The notes below the pieces were generated by a model. That model was not told the DNA's origin. It did not search any database and worked only from the letters and a program-made list of their open reading frames with translations. Positions 46,380 through 57,152 of a stretch of 64,000 nt of DNA are shown here, piece by piece. The DNA is from Caulobacter sp. NIBR1757 (lineage in GTDB: Bacteria; Pseudomonadota; Alphaproteobacteria; Caulobacterales; Caulobacteraceae). The DNA lies in contig NZ_CP115463.1 of the NCBI RefSeq assembly GCF_027912495.1, positions 1,635,501 to 1,699,500 of the forward strand, read 5' to 3'. Each line of letters starts with the position of its first letter. Within the stretch, counting starts at the first letter, position 1. Made by a program: the position numbers and the translations under genes.

Positions 46380-47437
46380 CCAGACAGGACCGCATCGCCG
46401 CCCTTCACCAGGCCGCCAGGGACCGCATCCTCATCCTCGATGGCAGCTGGGGCGTGATGTTCCAGCGCGAGGGCCTGTCGGAGGAGGACTTCCGGGCCGA
46501 GCGCTTCAAGGACCACAGCATCCATCTGAAGGGCAACAACGACATCCTCTGCCTGACCCGGCCGGACCTGGTGCAGAAGCTGCACGAGGCCTATTTCGCG
46601 GCCGGCGCCGACATCAGCGAGACCAACACCTTCAGCGCCACCTGGATCGCCCAGGAGGACTATGGCTGCCAGTCGGCGGTGCGCGACATCAACTTCGAGG
46701 GCGCCAGGCTGGCCCGGGCGGCGGCGGACAAGTTCACGGCGGCCGAGCCGGACAAGCCGCGATTCGTGGCCGGCTCGATCGGGCCGCTGAACAAGATGCT
46801 GTCGATGAGCTCGGACGTGAACGATCCGGGCGCCCGGCTGGTCACTTTCGACCAGGTCTATGAGGCCTATCGCGAGCAGGTGCAGGCGCTGCACGACGGC
46901 GGCGTCGACCTGTTCCTGATCGAGACCATCACCGACACCCTCAACTGCAAGGCCTGCATCAAGGCGATCATGGATCTCGAGGACGAGGGCTATGAGCGGC
47001 TGCCGATCTGGATCAGCGGCACCATCACCGACCGGTCGGGGCGGACGCTCTCCGGCCAGACGGCGGAAGCCTTCTGGAACAGCGTCAAGCACGCCAGCCC
47101 GTTCGCCATCGGCTTCAACTGCGCGCTCGGCGCCGACCTGATGCGGCCGCACATCGCCGAGATGAGCCGGGTCGCCGACACCCTGGTCGCCGCCTATCCC
47201 AACGCCGGCCTGCCCAACGCCATGGGCCAGTACGACGAGGAGCCGCACCAGACGGCCTGTCACCTGGAAGAGTGGGCCGACAGCGGCCTGGTCAACATCC
47301 TGGGCGGCTGCTGCGGCACGACGCCGGACCATATCCGGCATGTCGCCGAAGCGGTGAAGGGCAAGAAACCCCGGCCGATCCCGGAGCGGCCGAAGGCCAT
47401 GCGCCTGGCGGGGCTGGAACCGTTCGAGCTGGCGTGA
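46376..47437 (+). CDS. metH: methionine synthase, homocysteine-binding domain (split MetH, part 1)
   Basis: A 353-aa protein equal to the N-terminal module of cobalamin-dependent methionine synthase. Zinc ligands are Cys249 (GFNCALG), Cys312 and Cys313 ([11 protein letters not shown]), two residues offset from the E. coli enzyme. Other marks are [20 protein letters not shown] near the start and [11 protein letters not shown]. It binds homocysteine zinc-thiolate and accepts the methyl group from cobalamin on the second polypeptide. The E. coli enzyme is one chain of about 1227 aa; here this part and the 888-aa part together give 1241 aa. The ATG overlaps the preceding stop; the stop overlaps the next ATG. 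Confidence 0.95.
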   Translation: MTRQDRIAALHQAARDRILILDGSWGVMFQREGLSEEDFRAERFKDHSIHLKGNNDILCLTRPDLVQKLHEAYFAAGADISETNTFSATWIAQEDYGCQSAVRDINFEGARLARAAADKFTAAEPDKPRFVAGSIGPLNKMLSMSSDVNDPGARLVTFDQVYEAYREQVQALHDGGVDLFLIETITDTLNCKACIKAIMDLEDEGYERLPIWISGTITDRSGRTLSGQTAEAFWNSVKHASPFAIGFNCALGADLMRPHIAEMSRVADTLVAAYPNAGLPNAMGQYDEEPHQTACHLEEWADSGLVNILGGCCGTTPDHIRHVAEAVKGKKPRPIPERPKAMRLAGLEPFELA

Positions 47438-47819
47438 TGAAACTCGACAAGGCTGACGGCCTGACCACCACGGAGACCGAGCTGCTGCGCGACCTGCGCA
47501 GCCGGCTCGGCCGTGCCACCAACGACAAGGCCGCCGCCGTGCTGGTCAACGCCCTGGTGCAGACGGCGGTGCGCGTCGATATCGGGCCGGCGCCGGGTGA
47601 TCCGGTGCTGGCGACGAGCGACTTCGAGGCCTTCAAGCTGGTCGTGGCCGGGGCCTCCAAGGCCCAGCTTCGTTCGGCGGTCGCGGGCCTGAAACAACTT
47701 CATGGGCAGGGGCCCGGGCCGGTGATGAAGGCTGTCGCCGCCGGTCTGCCGCAGGCGGTGATCAGTCGCCGCCTTGCCCTCGGGGGCCGTGAGCCCGCCA
47801 TTGATAACGGGATGCTGTA

Positions 47820-47820
<1 letters not shown>
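47437..47820 (+). CDS. 127-aa protein of unknown function between the two metH halves
   Basis: A small soluble protein starting [20 protein letters not shown], helical and charged in its first half ([20 protein letters not shown], about 22-41), with no cysteine, signal peptide or membrane segment. I do not recognise the family. Its start overlaps the stop of the homocysteine half (TGATG) and its stop overlaps the GTG of the second half (TAGTG), so it is made in step with both. This spacing suggests a role in holding the split enzyme together or in its activation, but that is inference from position alone. The DNA composition matches the neighbours. Confidence 0.75.
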
Positions 47821-50486
<2,666 letters not shown>

Positions 50487-50494
50487 GGGCGGGC

Positions 50495-50526
50495 CTTATC
50501 GAAGCGGTTGGCTATTATACCGCGAT
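50495..50526. repeat. 32-bp conserved intergenic element, copy 2
   Basis: CTTATCGAAGCG, 7 nt, ATTATACCGCGAT: both blocks and the spacing are identical to 5806-5837. It begins 9 bp after the metH stop codon in a non-coding, AT-richer 330-bp gap (50487-50816). Confidence 0.5.
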
Positions 50527-50555
50527 TGACGGCTGTCGAGCCGTTGATTTACAAT
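50526..50555 (+). promoter_or_regulatory. sigma-70-like promoter in the 330-bp gap
   Basis: TTGACG (50526-50531), 18 bp, TACAAT (50550-50555) in an unusually AT-rich patch. No gene lies downstream on the plus strand before the convergent gene at 50817, so a transcript from here would be a small RNA or an antisense to that gene. The rest of the gap holds the 32-bp element and a GGGGACA palindrome. Confidence 0.35.
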
Positions 50556-50702
50556 AAGCTATTGAAATTGCGGAATTATAAGGTCCGAGTCGGGGCCGGA
50601 AAAGGTTGTGGTCGGGCTACAGAACGGTAGGGCCGGCGTTATGGTTGTGTGGGGGGTGAGGTTGCCTGTTGGCAGGGTGTTTTTGCGCCGCTGACGGCAG
50701 GA

Positions 50703-50777
50703 GGGGACACATTGAATCGCCGCGCCCGACCGGAGAGAACCCTGGCGTTGGCGTCAGTGGCAATTCAATGTGTCCCC
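50703..50777. repeat. GGGGACA palindromic repeat, copy 1
   Basis: GGGGACACATTGAAT (50703-50717) and its complement ATTCAATGTGTCCCC (50763-50777) enclose 45 bp. The arms resemble those at 55191, 55254 and 60810. It is located in the gap between metH and the hypothetical gene, and could end transcription from both sides. Confidence 0.75.
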
Positions 50778-50816
50778 GTTTCAGCTTCCGGCGGCGGAAG
50801 ATGAATATGTCTAGAC

Positions 50817-51551
50817 TTATTGCGGGCCGCGCAGGTCGGGGGCCGGGGTTTCTTCCGGCTGGGCGGTGTCTGCCGGCTGTTCGGCAGGGGCGGCGTCTTC
50901 AGGCGGCGCGACCGTCGGTTCAGCCGCCTGGGCCTCGCTGACGGCGTCGCCGACCGGGTCGGCGGCCGGGGCTTCCGGGGCGGCGGCGGGCCTGGCGTTG
51001 TAGGACAGGGCTGTGCCGAACAGTTTTGAGCGGGTGGCCAGCTTCTGGGCGGTGGGCAGGCAGCGGCCGGGCAGGCCCCAGCTCATCCATTCGCGGGCCA
51101 GATACTTCTGGTCCTTGGTGTCGCGGATGGTGGACCAGACGCCGGCGCCGCGCTTCAGCTGTTCGGCGCCATAGGGGCTGATCGGCTTGGCGGAGGCCTT
51201 CTCGGCCGCTTCCATCGAGCCCCGGAACAGCTTGAGGGTATCGCGGCCGGCCGTGCGTTGGTCCTTGTAGGCCTGCATGTCGGCGGGCGGGGCGCCCGGG
51301 ATCCTGGCGATCTCGGTCTCGATGCGGGTGACCTCGGGCAGCACCTTGTCATAGAGTCTCATGTGGCCGTCGAGGGCGCCGAAGCACCAGGCGACCAGGC
51401 CGTAGTCGTCTTCCGGCGCGCCGGGCGGCACCGGGTATTCCACTTCAGCCGGAGCGGCGGCGGGGGCGGGCGCCTCGGCTTGGGCTTCCGGGGCCGGGGC
51501 GGCCTCCTGGATCAGCATCAGGGAGAGGAGCAGGGGAAGGATCGGGGCCAT
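50817..51551 (-). CDS. secreted hypothetical protein with Pro/Ala-rich ends
   Basis: A 244-aa protein with a short N-terminal hydrophobic segment (MAPILPLLLSLMLIQ), probably a signal peptide, then Pro/Ala/Glu-rich sequence to about residue 42. The central part (about 48-180) looks folded, with WCFGALDGHMRLYDKVLPEV and REWMSWGLPGRCLPTAQKLA; two Cys could pair. The last 60 residues are again Pro/Ala/Glu-rich and disordered. I do not recognise the family. It lies 34 bp downstream of the hydantoinase gene on the same strand and may be co-transcribed, though the functions look unrelated. Confidence 0.75.
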   Translation of the reverse strand: MAPILPLLLSLMLIQEAAPAPEAQAEAPAPAAAPAEVEYPVPPGAPEDDYGLVAWCFGALDGHMRLYDKVLPEVTRIETEIARIPGAPPADMQAYKDQRTAGRDTLKLFRGSMEAAEKASAKPISPYGAEQLKRGAGVWSTIRDTKDQKYLAREWMSWGLPGRCLPTAQKLATRSKLFGTALSYNARPAAAPEAPAADPVGDAVSEAQAAEPTVAPPEDAAPAEQPADTAQPEETPAPDLRGPQ

Positions 51552-51585
51552 TCAAAGGTCCTGGTCAGAGGCGAACACGGGCAGC

Positions 51586-54500
51586 TCAGACATCGGCGAG
51601 GCCGAAACCACCGCCCCCCGGGGTTTCGATCTCGATGATGTCACCGGCGTCCACGCGGACGGAGAAACAGCCGGTGAGGCTTCTTACCTCGCCGTTTGTG
51701 GCAATCAAACGTTGCGCGCCGGGCAAACCGGGCGATCCGCCCTGGATTCCGCACGGAACGTTCAGCCTGCGGCTCGAAAGCAACGCCGCGTCCATGGGGC
51801 TGAGGAACCTCATGCGGCGCACGGCCCCGTCGCCGCCAGGGTGTTTGCCGGCCCCGCCGGAGCCGTGGCGGATGCCGAAATGCTCGACGCGGACCGGGAA
51901 GCGGCGTTCGAGGATTTCCGGGTCGGTCAGGCGGCTGTTGGTCATGTGGGTGTGGATGGCGCTGGTCCCGGGACCGCGGGCGGTGGCGCCGGAGCCGCCG
52001 CAGATGGTCTCGTAGTACTGCCGGTCCTCGTCGCCGAAGGTGAAGTTGTTCATCGTGCCCTGGCCATTGGCCGTGACGCCGAGCGCCGCATAGAGGGCGT
52101 CGACGACATGCTGGCTGGTCTCGACATTGCCGGCCACGACGGCGGCCGGCGGATGCGGATCCAGCATCGAGCCTTCGCGGGTGAGGATGTTGAGCGGGGC
52201 CAGGCAGCCGGCGTTGAGCGGGATCTCGTCGTCGACCAGGGTGCGGAAGACGTAGAGGGCGGCGGCGCTGACGATGGCGCTGGGGGCGTTGAAGTTGGTG
52301 GCCAGCTGGTCGGCGCTGTCGCGGAAATCGAGGGTGGCCTCGCGGGCGACAGGATCGACGGTGACCTTGACGACGATCTCGCCGGCTCCGTCCAGAGGGA
52401 CGCGGGCCTCGCCGTCGGTGAGTTTCTCGATGGCGCGGCGGACGCTGGCTTCGGCGTTCTGCTGCACGAAGGCCATGTAGCGGGCGACGGTTCTGGCGCC
52501 GTGGCTTTCGATCATCTGGGCGACGGCGGCGGCGCCGGCCTGGCAGGCGGCGAGTTGAGCCTTGAGGTCGGCGATGTTGCGGTCGGGGGCGCGGGCGGGC
52601 CAGCGGCCGGTCGCAAGCGCGGCGCGGGTTTCGGCTTCGAGGAAGACGCCTTTTCGCATCATGGGCAGGGCGTCGAGCATGACGCCCTCTTCGTCGATGG
52701 TCTTCGAGAAGGGGGGCATGGAGCCCGGCTGGACGCCGCCGACGTCGGCGTGGTGGCCCCGGGCGGCGACGTAGAAGCTGGGTTGGGCGTCGGACGGGTC
52801 CATGAAGACCGGCATCACGACGGTGATGTCGGGCAGGTGGGTGCCGCCGAAGTAGGGGTTGTTGAGGACGAAGGCGTCGCCGGGGGCGAAGCTGGCGTGG
52901 CGGGCCTGAACGGCGCGGACCGAGGCGCCCATGCTGCCGAGATGTACGGGCATGTGGGGGGCGTTGGCGACCAGGCCGCCGTCGGTGTCGAACAGGGCGC
53001 AGGAGAAGTCGAGCCGCTCCTTGATGTTGACCGAATGGGCGGTGCGTTCGAGGGCGGCGCCCATGGCCTCGGCGACGCCCATGAAGCGGCGGTTGAAGAG
53101 TTCGAGGGTGACGGGGTCGGGGCGGCTGGTATCGGATTCGGCGACGGCGCGGGCGGTGGTGCGGGTCAGGCGGATGAGGCCGTCCTCTTCGCGGGCGGCG
53201 GTCCAGCCGGCGGCGACGGCGATCTGGGTGTCGCCGCGGACGATGAGGGCGGGGCCGGGGAGTGTGGTGAGGGTGTCTGCATCGACTGTCCCCGGCACAC
53301 CCTCTTCTGTCATCCCGGGCGCCCGCAGGGCGACCCGGGACCCAGGGGCCGCGTGCTGTGTGGTGGCCCCTGGGTCCCGGCTCTCCGCTTCGCTGCGGCC
53401 GGGATGACAGGTATTTTGAGCCCGTTCCTCCGCTTCGACTTCGACCGACGCGATGAGGATGGTTCTGGCCGGCTCGATGAAGCCGAACAGGCGTTGGTGG
53501 GCCTGTTCGAAGGCGGCTTTCACCGTGGCCTGGTCGGCGGGCGGCACGGGGAGGACGGCGTCGGCGCCGTCGTAGCGGAGCATCAGGCGGATGGTGCGAT
53601 CGCCCGGCGCCGAGCCCTGGGCGGCCAGCGCTTCGGTGGCTTCGGTGGTGAGGCGGTCGGCGAGGGCGGCGGCGGCGGTGAGGCCGTCGGCGGAGAGGGG
53701 GGCTTCGAGGCCGGCCTGGCGCAGGGCGCGGACCCTGGCCTGGCCGATGCCCCAGGCGGAGAGCAGGGAGGCGGGGCGAGGGCTCAGCACCGTCGTCATG
53801 CCGAGTGCGTCGGCGACGTCACAGGCGATCTGGCCGGCCGCGCCGCCGAAGGCGACGAGGGCGTGGTCGCGGGGGTCGAAGCCGCGTTCGGTGGAGATGC
53901 GGCGGATGGCCTGGGCGGTGTGCTCGACGGCGACGGCGATGAAGCCCTCGGCGGCGGTCTCAGGCGTCGGCAGGCCCATGGCGGCGGCGAGGTCAGTCAG
54001 GACCTGGCGGGCGGCCGCGACGTTCAGCGGGGCGTCGGCGGTCGGGCCGAAGATGCTGGGGAAGTATGCGGGATCGAGGCGGCCGAGGACGAGGTTGGCG
54101 TCGGTGACGGTGGCGGGACCGCCGCGACCGTAGGCGGCGGGGCCGGGGTTGGCACCGGCGCTGCCCGGGCCGACGCGGGCCCGCATGCCGTCGAAGGCCA
54201 GGATCGAGCCGCCGCCGGCGGCGACGGTCTCGACGTCGAGCATGGGGGAGCGGAGTTTGGCGCCGGCGACATTGGCCTTGTCGCGCCGTTCGAGGACGCC
54301 GGCGAATCGGCAGACGTCGGTCGAGGTGCCGCCCATGTCGAAGCCGAGGACGGCGGGGGCATTCGCCTGGCGGGCCGTCTCGGCGACGCCGACGACACCG
54401 CCGGCCGGGCCGGAGACGACGGCGTCCTTGCCCCGGAAGGCGTCGGCGCGGACCAGGGCCCCGGCGCTGGTCATGAACCACAGGGGGGCGCCGTTCACGG

Positions 54501-55179
54501 CGCTGGCGACCTGGTCGACGTAGGCCCGCAGGACGGGGGTCAGGTAGGCGTCGGCCACGGCGGTCTCGGCGCGGGGCACGAAGCGGGGGAGGGGGGAGAC
54601 CTCGCTGGAGAGGGCGACGTAGGTGAAGCCGGCGGCCTGCGCGAGTTTGCCGGCGGCGAGCTCGTGGGCGGGGTTGAGGTCGCTGTGGAGGAAGGCGATG
54701 GCGACGGAGGTGGCGCCGTTTGTGCGGGCGGATGCGAGGGCGGCGGCGAGGGCGGCCTCGTCGAGCGGGCGGACGACGGCGCCGTCGGCGGCCAGGCGTT
54801 CGTCGGCTTCGAGCACGGCGCTGTAGAGCGGATCCGGGCGGACGAGGTCGAGGGCGAAGAGCTCGGGGCGGGACTGGTCGCCGATGACCAGGGCGTCGGC
54901 GAATCCCTTTGTGGTCACCAGCAGGGTGGCGGCGCCCTTGCGCTCCAGGAGGGCGTTGGTGGCGACGGTGGTGCCCATCTTGATGGCCTCCACTTGGGTT
55001 GCCGGGAAGGGCTGGCCGGGCGGGGCCTGCAGGAGGCGGCGCATGGCCTCGACGGCGGCGTCGGCGTAGGCGGGGGACTGGGAGAGGAGCTTGAGGGTGT
55101 GTTCGGCGCCGGTCGGGTCACGGGCGACGACGTCGGTGAAGGTGCCGCCGCGATCGATCCAGAAAGACCAGCGGGTCAT
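51586..55179 (-). CDS. fused hydantoinase A/B (5-oxoprolinase-type)
   Basis: A 1197-aa enzyme that joins HyuA- and HyuB-type halves in one chain, as in 5-oxoprolinase. The N-terminal half starts [20 protein letters not shown] and has the ATP-binding pattern [17 protein letters not shown] (about 290). The C-terminal half starts near 690 with [20 protein letters not shown] and shows [14 protein letters not shown] and GGDGAVR. It would hydrolyse 5-oxoproline or a hydantoin with ATP. The start at 55179 follows GGAG; the longer reading to 55197 begins in a palindromic repeat. A 104-bp palindrome (53307-53410) is in frame between the halves and adds about 35 residues reading [14 protein letters not shown], foreign to the family. 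Confidence 0.92.
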   Translation of the reverse strand: MTRWSFWIDRGGTFTDVVARDPTGAEHTLKLLSQSPAYADAAVEAMRRLLQAPPGQPFPATQVEAIKMGTTVATNALLERKGAATLLVTTKGFADALVIGDQSRPELFALDLVRPDPLYSAVLEADERLAADGAVVRPLDEAALAAALASARTNGATSVAIAFLHSDLNPAHELAAGKLAQAAGFTYVALSSEVSPLPRFVPRAETAVADAYLTPVLRAYVDQVASAVNGAPLWFMTSAGALVRADAFRGKDAVVSGPAGGVVGVAETARQANAPAVLGFDMGGTSTDVCRFAGVLERRDKANVAGAKLRSPMLDVETVAAGGGSILAFDGMRARVGPGSAGANPGPAAYGRGGPATVTDANLVLGRLDPAYFPSIFGPTADAPLNVAAARQVLTDLAAAMGLPTPETAAEGFIAVAVEHTAQAIRRISTERGFDPRDHALVAFGGAAGQIACDVADALGMTTVLSPRPASLLSAWGIGQARVRALRQAGLEAPLSADGLTAAAALADRLTTEATEALAAQGSAPGDRTIRLMLRYDGADAVLPVPPADQATVKAAFEQAHQRLFGFIEPARTILIASVEVEAEERAQNTCHPGRSEAESRDPGATTQHAAPGSRVALRAPGMTEEGVPGTVDADTLTTLPGPALIVRGDTQIAVAAGWTAAREEDGLIRLTRTTARAVAESDTSRPDPVTLELFNRRFMGVAEAMGAALERTAHSVNIKERLDFSCALFDTDGGLVANAPHMPVHLGSMGASVRAVQARHASFAPGDAFVLNNPYFGGTHLPDITVVMPVFMDPSDAQPSFYVAARGHHADVGGVQPGSMPPFSKTIDEEGVMLDALPMMRKGVFLEAETRAALATGRWPARAPDRNIADLKAQLAACQAGAAAVAQMIESHGARTVARYMAFVQQNAEASVRRAIEKLTDGEARVPLDGAGEIVVKVTVDPVAREATLDFRDSADQLATNFNAPSAIVSAAALYVFRTLVDDEIPLNAGCLAPLNILTREGSMLDPHPPAAVVAGNVETSQHVVDALYAALGVTANGQGTMNNFTFGDEDRQYYETICGGSGATARGPGTSAIHTHMTNSRLTDPEILERRFPVRVEHFGIRHGSGGAGKHPGGDGAVRRMRFLSPMDAALLSSRRLNVPCGIQGGSPGLPGAQRLIATNGEVRSLTGCFSVRVDAGDIIEIETPGGGGFGLADV
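53307..53410. repeat. 104-bp palindromic repeat inserted in the hydantoinase gene
   Basis: The left arm (53307-53348, CTGTCATCCCGGGCGCC...) and right arm (53367-53410, ...CCGGGATGACAG) are near-complementary around an 18-bp centre. The arms end in the same CTGTCATCC/GGATGACAG as the intergenic palindrome at 57005. It is read through in frame on the minus strand between the two enzyme halves. Confidence 0.85.
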
Positions 55180-55190
55180 TTGGGGGCTCC

Positions 55191-55229
55191 GGGACATGTT
55201 CGGTTTTCGCAGAAAACCGTACGTGTCCC
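55191..55229. repeat. GGGACA palindromic repeat, copy 2
   Basis: GGGACATGTTCGGTTTTC (55191-55208) and GAAAACCGTACGTGTCCC (55212-55229), 16 of 18 pairs matched, three-base centre. It lies 12 bp upstream of the hydantoinase start and 24 bp from the next copy. Confidence 0.7.
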
Positions 55230-55253
55230 GTCTTTTGTGACCGTCGAGGAAGA

Positions 55254-55294
55254 GGGGACACGTTGGCTTTCCTGCGGAAATCCAACATGTCCCC
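55254..55294. repeat. GGGGACA palindromic repeat, copy 3
   Basis: GGGGACACGTTGG (55254-55266) and CCAACATGTCCCC (55282-55294) around a 15-bp centre, one mismatch in the arms. With copy 2 it forms a two-unit cluster in the divergent gap between the hydantoinase and DjlA-like genes. Confidence 0.75.
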
Positions 55295-55367
55295 GCTGTT
55301 CACGCACCGCCGTTCTCGCCGTCATTGTCATGTGGCCGCCATCGTCGTATCCTGTGATCTCCTTCCC

Positions 55368-56063
55368 ATGACCTTTTGGCGCAACATTGCAAGGCTCGCC
55401 GCGAACCGCGTGGACGAAGCCGAATGTCCCGACTGCCCTGCGGGACTGCCCGGCGAGGACCCCGCGTTCTCGACGGCGGTGACGGCGTTGGGCGCCAAGC
55501 TGGCCAAGGCCGACGGGCGAGCCGACCAGTCCGAATACGCCGCCTTCGCCACCGTGTTCCAGCCGGACGAGGGCTCGGAGCGCAATGTGCGGCGGCTCTA
55601 TGAGCTGGCGCGGCAGACGTCGCTGGGCTTCGAGAGCTATGCGCGGCGGCTGGCCAAACGTTACCGGGGATGCCCGCAGCTGCTGGAGGACGTGCTCGAC
55701 GGGCTGTTCCATATCGCCGGTTCGGACGGGGCGGTGACGCAGGATGAGCTCGAGTATCTGGAGCGGGTGTCGGACCTGTTCGGGCTGTCGCGGCTGACCC
55801 TGCGGCGGCTGAAGGCGACTCACCTCGGGGCCGGCCGGGACGATCCGTACGTGATCCTGGGCGTGCTGCCCGACGCCTCCGACGAGGAGTTGCGGGCCGA
55901 GTGGAAGAAGCAGCTGTCGGCGGCCCACCCGGACCGGGCCCGGGCCCGCGGCCTGCCCGAGGAGTTCATCGCCGTGGCCGAGGCCAAGGCCGCCTCAATC
56001 AACGCCGCCTTCGACACGGCCATGGCCGAGCGTCGCGAGCTGGGGATGATGGGCGCGGCCTAA
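55368..56063 (+). CDS. TerB/DnaJ-domain co-chaperone (DjlA-like)
   Basis: A 231-aa protein. The start at MTFWRNIARLAANRVDEAEC is chosen because upstream residues of the longer frame are derived from the palindromic repeat. Residues about 30-140 are a TerB-like helical domain (LGAKLAKADGRADQSEYAAF and GLFHIAGSDGAVTQDELEYL). A J domain closes the protein (DPYVILGVLPDASDEELRAE at about 162-181, then the HPD motif in SAAHPDRARA). This matches DjlA, which stimulates DnaK and affects envelope stress responses, but it lacks the N-terminal membrane helix of E. coli DjlA, so it is likely soluble. It is transcribed divergently from the hydantoinase. Confidence 0.9.
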   Translation: MTFWRNIARLAANRVDEAECPDCPAGLPGEDPAFSTAVTALGAKLAKADGRADQSEYAAFATVFQPDEGSERNVRRLYELARQTSLGFESYARRLAKRYRGCPQLLEDVLDGLFHIAGSDGAVTQDELEYLERVSDLFGLSRLTLRRLKATHLGAGRDDPYVILGVLPDASDEELRAEWKKQLSAAHPDRARARGLPEEFIAVAEAKAASINAAFDTAMAERRELGMMGAA

Positions 56064-56159
56064 AAATTGCCTCCTGAACCGCGCATTTGGTTGACGTTCA
56101 GGCCGGACGGCCAAAGTATGTGGTCATGGACGTCCCATAAGATGTCCGGAGGAGTGGTG

Positions 56160-56447
56160 ATGAACCAGACGACCCGCGGGGGCGCGACCGGAATGAAGGC
56201 CCTGGCCTGGATCGGCGGCCTGCTGGCCACCGTCGCGGCCGTGATCATCGGCTCCGTGCTTACCGTGTTCGCCGTCACCACCGTCGTCGTCCTGGCCATC
56301 ATGACCAGCGCCACCCTGGCCTTCGTCGCCCTCGCCGGCCGCGCCAGGAGCAAGGCCCGGGCCCGCGCCGCCGATGACGGCGTCATCGAGGCCCACAAGG
56401 TCGGGGGTCACCACTGGGTGGCCTACGGCTGGAACGAGCGGCGCTGA
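56160..56447 (+). CDS. 95-aa membrane protein of unknown function
   Basis: A small protein starting MNQTTRGGATGMKALAWIGG. The ATG at 56160 has a strong GGAGGAG site 8 bp upstream. Residues about 13-58 are hydrophobic and rich in Val, Ala and Thr, long enough for two membrane passes. The C-terminus is charged (ARSKARARAADDGVIEAHKV) with a final HHWVAYGWNERR. No family is recognised. The next gene begins within or just after its stop, so the two are probably one unit. Confidence 0.7.
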   Translation: MNQTTRGGATGMKALAWIGGLLATVAAVIIGSVLTVFAVTTVVVLAIMTSATLAFVALAGRARSKARARAADDGVIEAHKVGGHHWVAYGWNERR

Positions 56448-56482
56448 CCCTGACCACCGCATCGCGGCTGCGGCCCCATCTG

Positions 56483-57004
56483 GTGGCCGGCGACTACATT
56501 GAAATCGTATTGAAGGACGAGGTCGGGGGCGAGGAGCATGAGGGCTTCATCGTCGGTCTGACCGGCGGCTTCGTGCTGCTCGAGGTGTTCGAGGCCTGGA
56601 GCAGCGACGGGGTGCGGATCATCCCCCTGGAGCACATCGAAACGGTCAGCCGAGATCCGATCCACAAGGACCGGCAGGCGATCCTGGCCTGGAACGGGGC
56701 GGTGCCGACCGAGGCCTTCGACTGGCTGAACCTGTCGGGCTTCCGGGCGCTGTTCGCCTCGGCGCTGGCGGTGGATGCGACGGTCTGCCTGCATGACGGT
56801 GACGAGATGGAGGTCGGCAAGATCCTGGCCGTGTTCGACACCGCCGTGCGGCTGAAGCTGATCGACGGGGCCGGGGCCTGGATGAGCGAGCCGCTGGACT
56901 ATCCGTTCGAGGACATCGTCATGGTCGAGACGGGGGATCAGTACAGCACCGTGCTGCGGCGCTATGCCGAGGCGATGGCGGGGAAGAACGCTCCCAAACA
57001 ATAG
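56483..57004 (+). CDS. hypothetical protein, possible SH3-like fold
   Basis: A 173-aa soluble protein with GTG start VAGDYIEIVLKDEVGGEEHE. In the same frame CTG codons at 56444 and 56453 would extend it to overlap the stop of the previous gene, giving LTLTTASRLRPHLVAGDY; the true start is therefore uncertain. The beginning (EGFIVGLTGGFVLLEVFEAW) and the repeat-like later part (GKILAVFDTAVRLKLIDGAG) read as two copies of a small beta-barrel-like strand pattern, each followed by an Asp/Glu-rich ending with ISP or FEDIVMVE. I do not recognise the family. It ends at a long intergenic palindrome. Confidence 0.7.
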   Translation: MAGDYIEIVLKDEVGGEEHEGFIVGLTGGFVLLEVFEAWSSDGVRIIPLEHIETVSRDPIHKDRQAILAWNGAVPTEAFDWLNLSGFRALFASALAVDATVCLHDGDEMEVGKILAVFDTAVRLKLIDGAGAWMSEPLDYPFEDIVMVETGDQYSTVLRRYAEAMAGKNAPKQ

Positions 57005-57128
57005 CTGTCATCCTCCGGGCCCGCGAAGCGGGAGCCGGGGGACCCAACTTTCCGCGTGGAGATTGCCCGGGAGTCTTTCCGGAGCCGGCCTGGGTCCCCC
57101 GATCCGCTTCGCGGTCGGAGGATGACAG
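57005..57128. repeat. 124-bp imperfect palindrome between convergent genes
   Basis: The left arm (57005-57046, CTGTCATCCTCCGGGC...) and right arm (57091-57128, ...GGAGGATGACAG) pair with a few indels around a 44-bp centre. It separates the convergent hypothetical and antiporter genes and is the same family as the coding insertion at 53307-53410. Confidence 0.8.
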
Positions 57129-57152
57129 TGCTTTTTCTGGTGGGGCGCGACG

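Noticed and set aside
50501..50521. GCGGT/ACCGC hairpin within the 32-bp element as its conserved feature
   Set aside because: The stem pairs in copy 2 but not in copy 1 (GCGAC instead of GCGGT), so it is not the conserved property.
51712..55371. Open frame of about 1200 codons on the plus strand opposite the hydantoinase gene
   Set aside because: The minus-strand frame encodes a complete known enzyme; the plus-strand product is Gly/Ala/Val-rich with no motif and crosses palindromic repeats.
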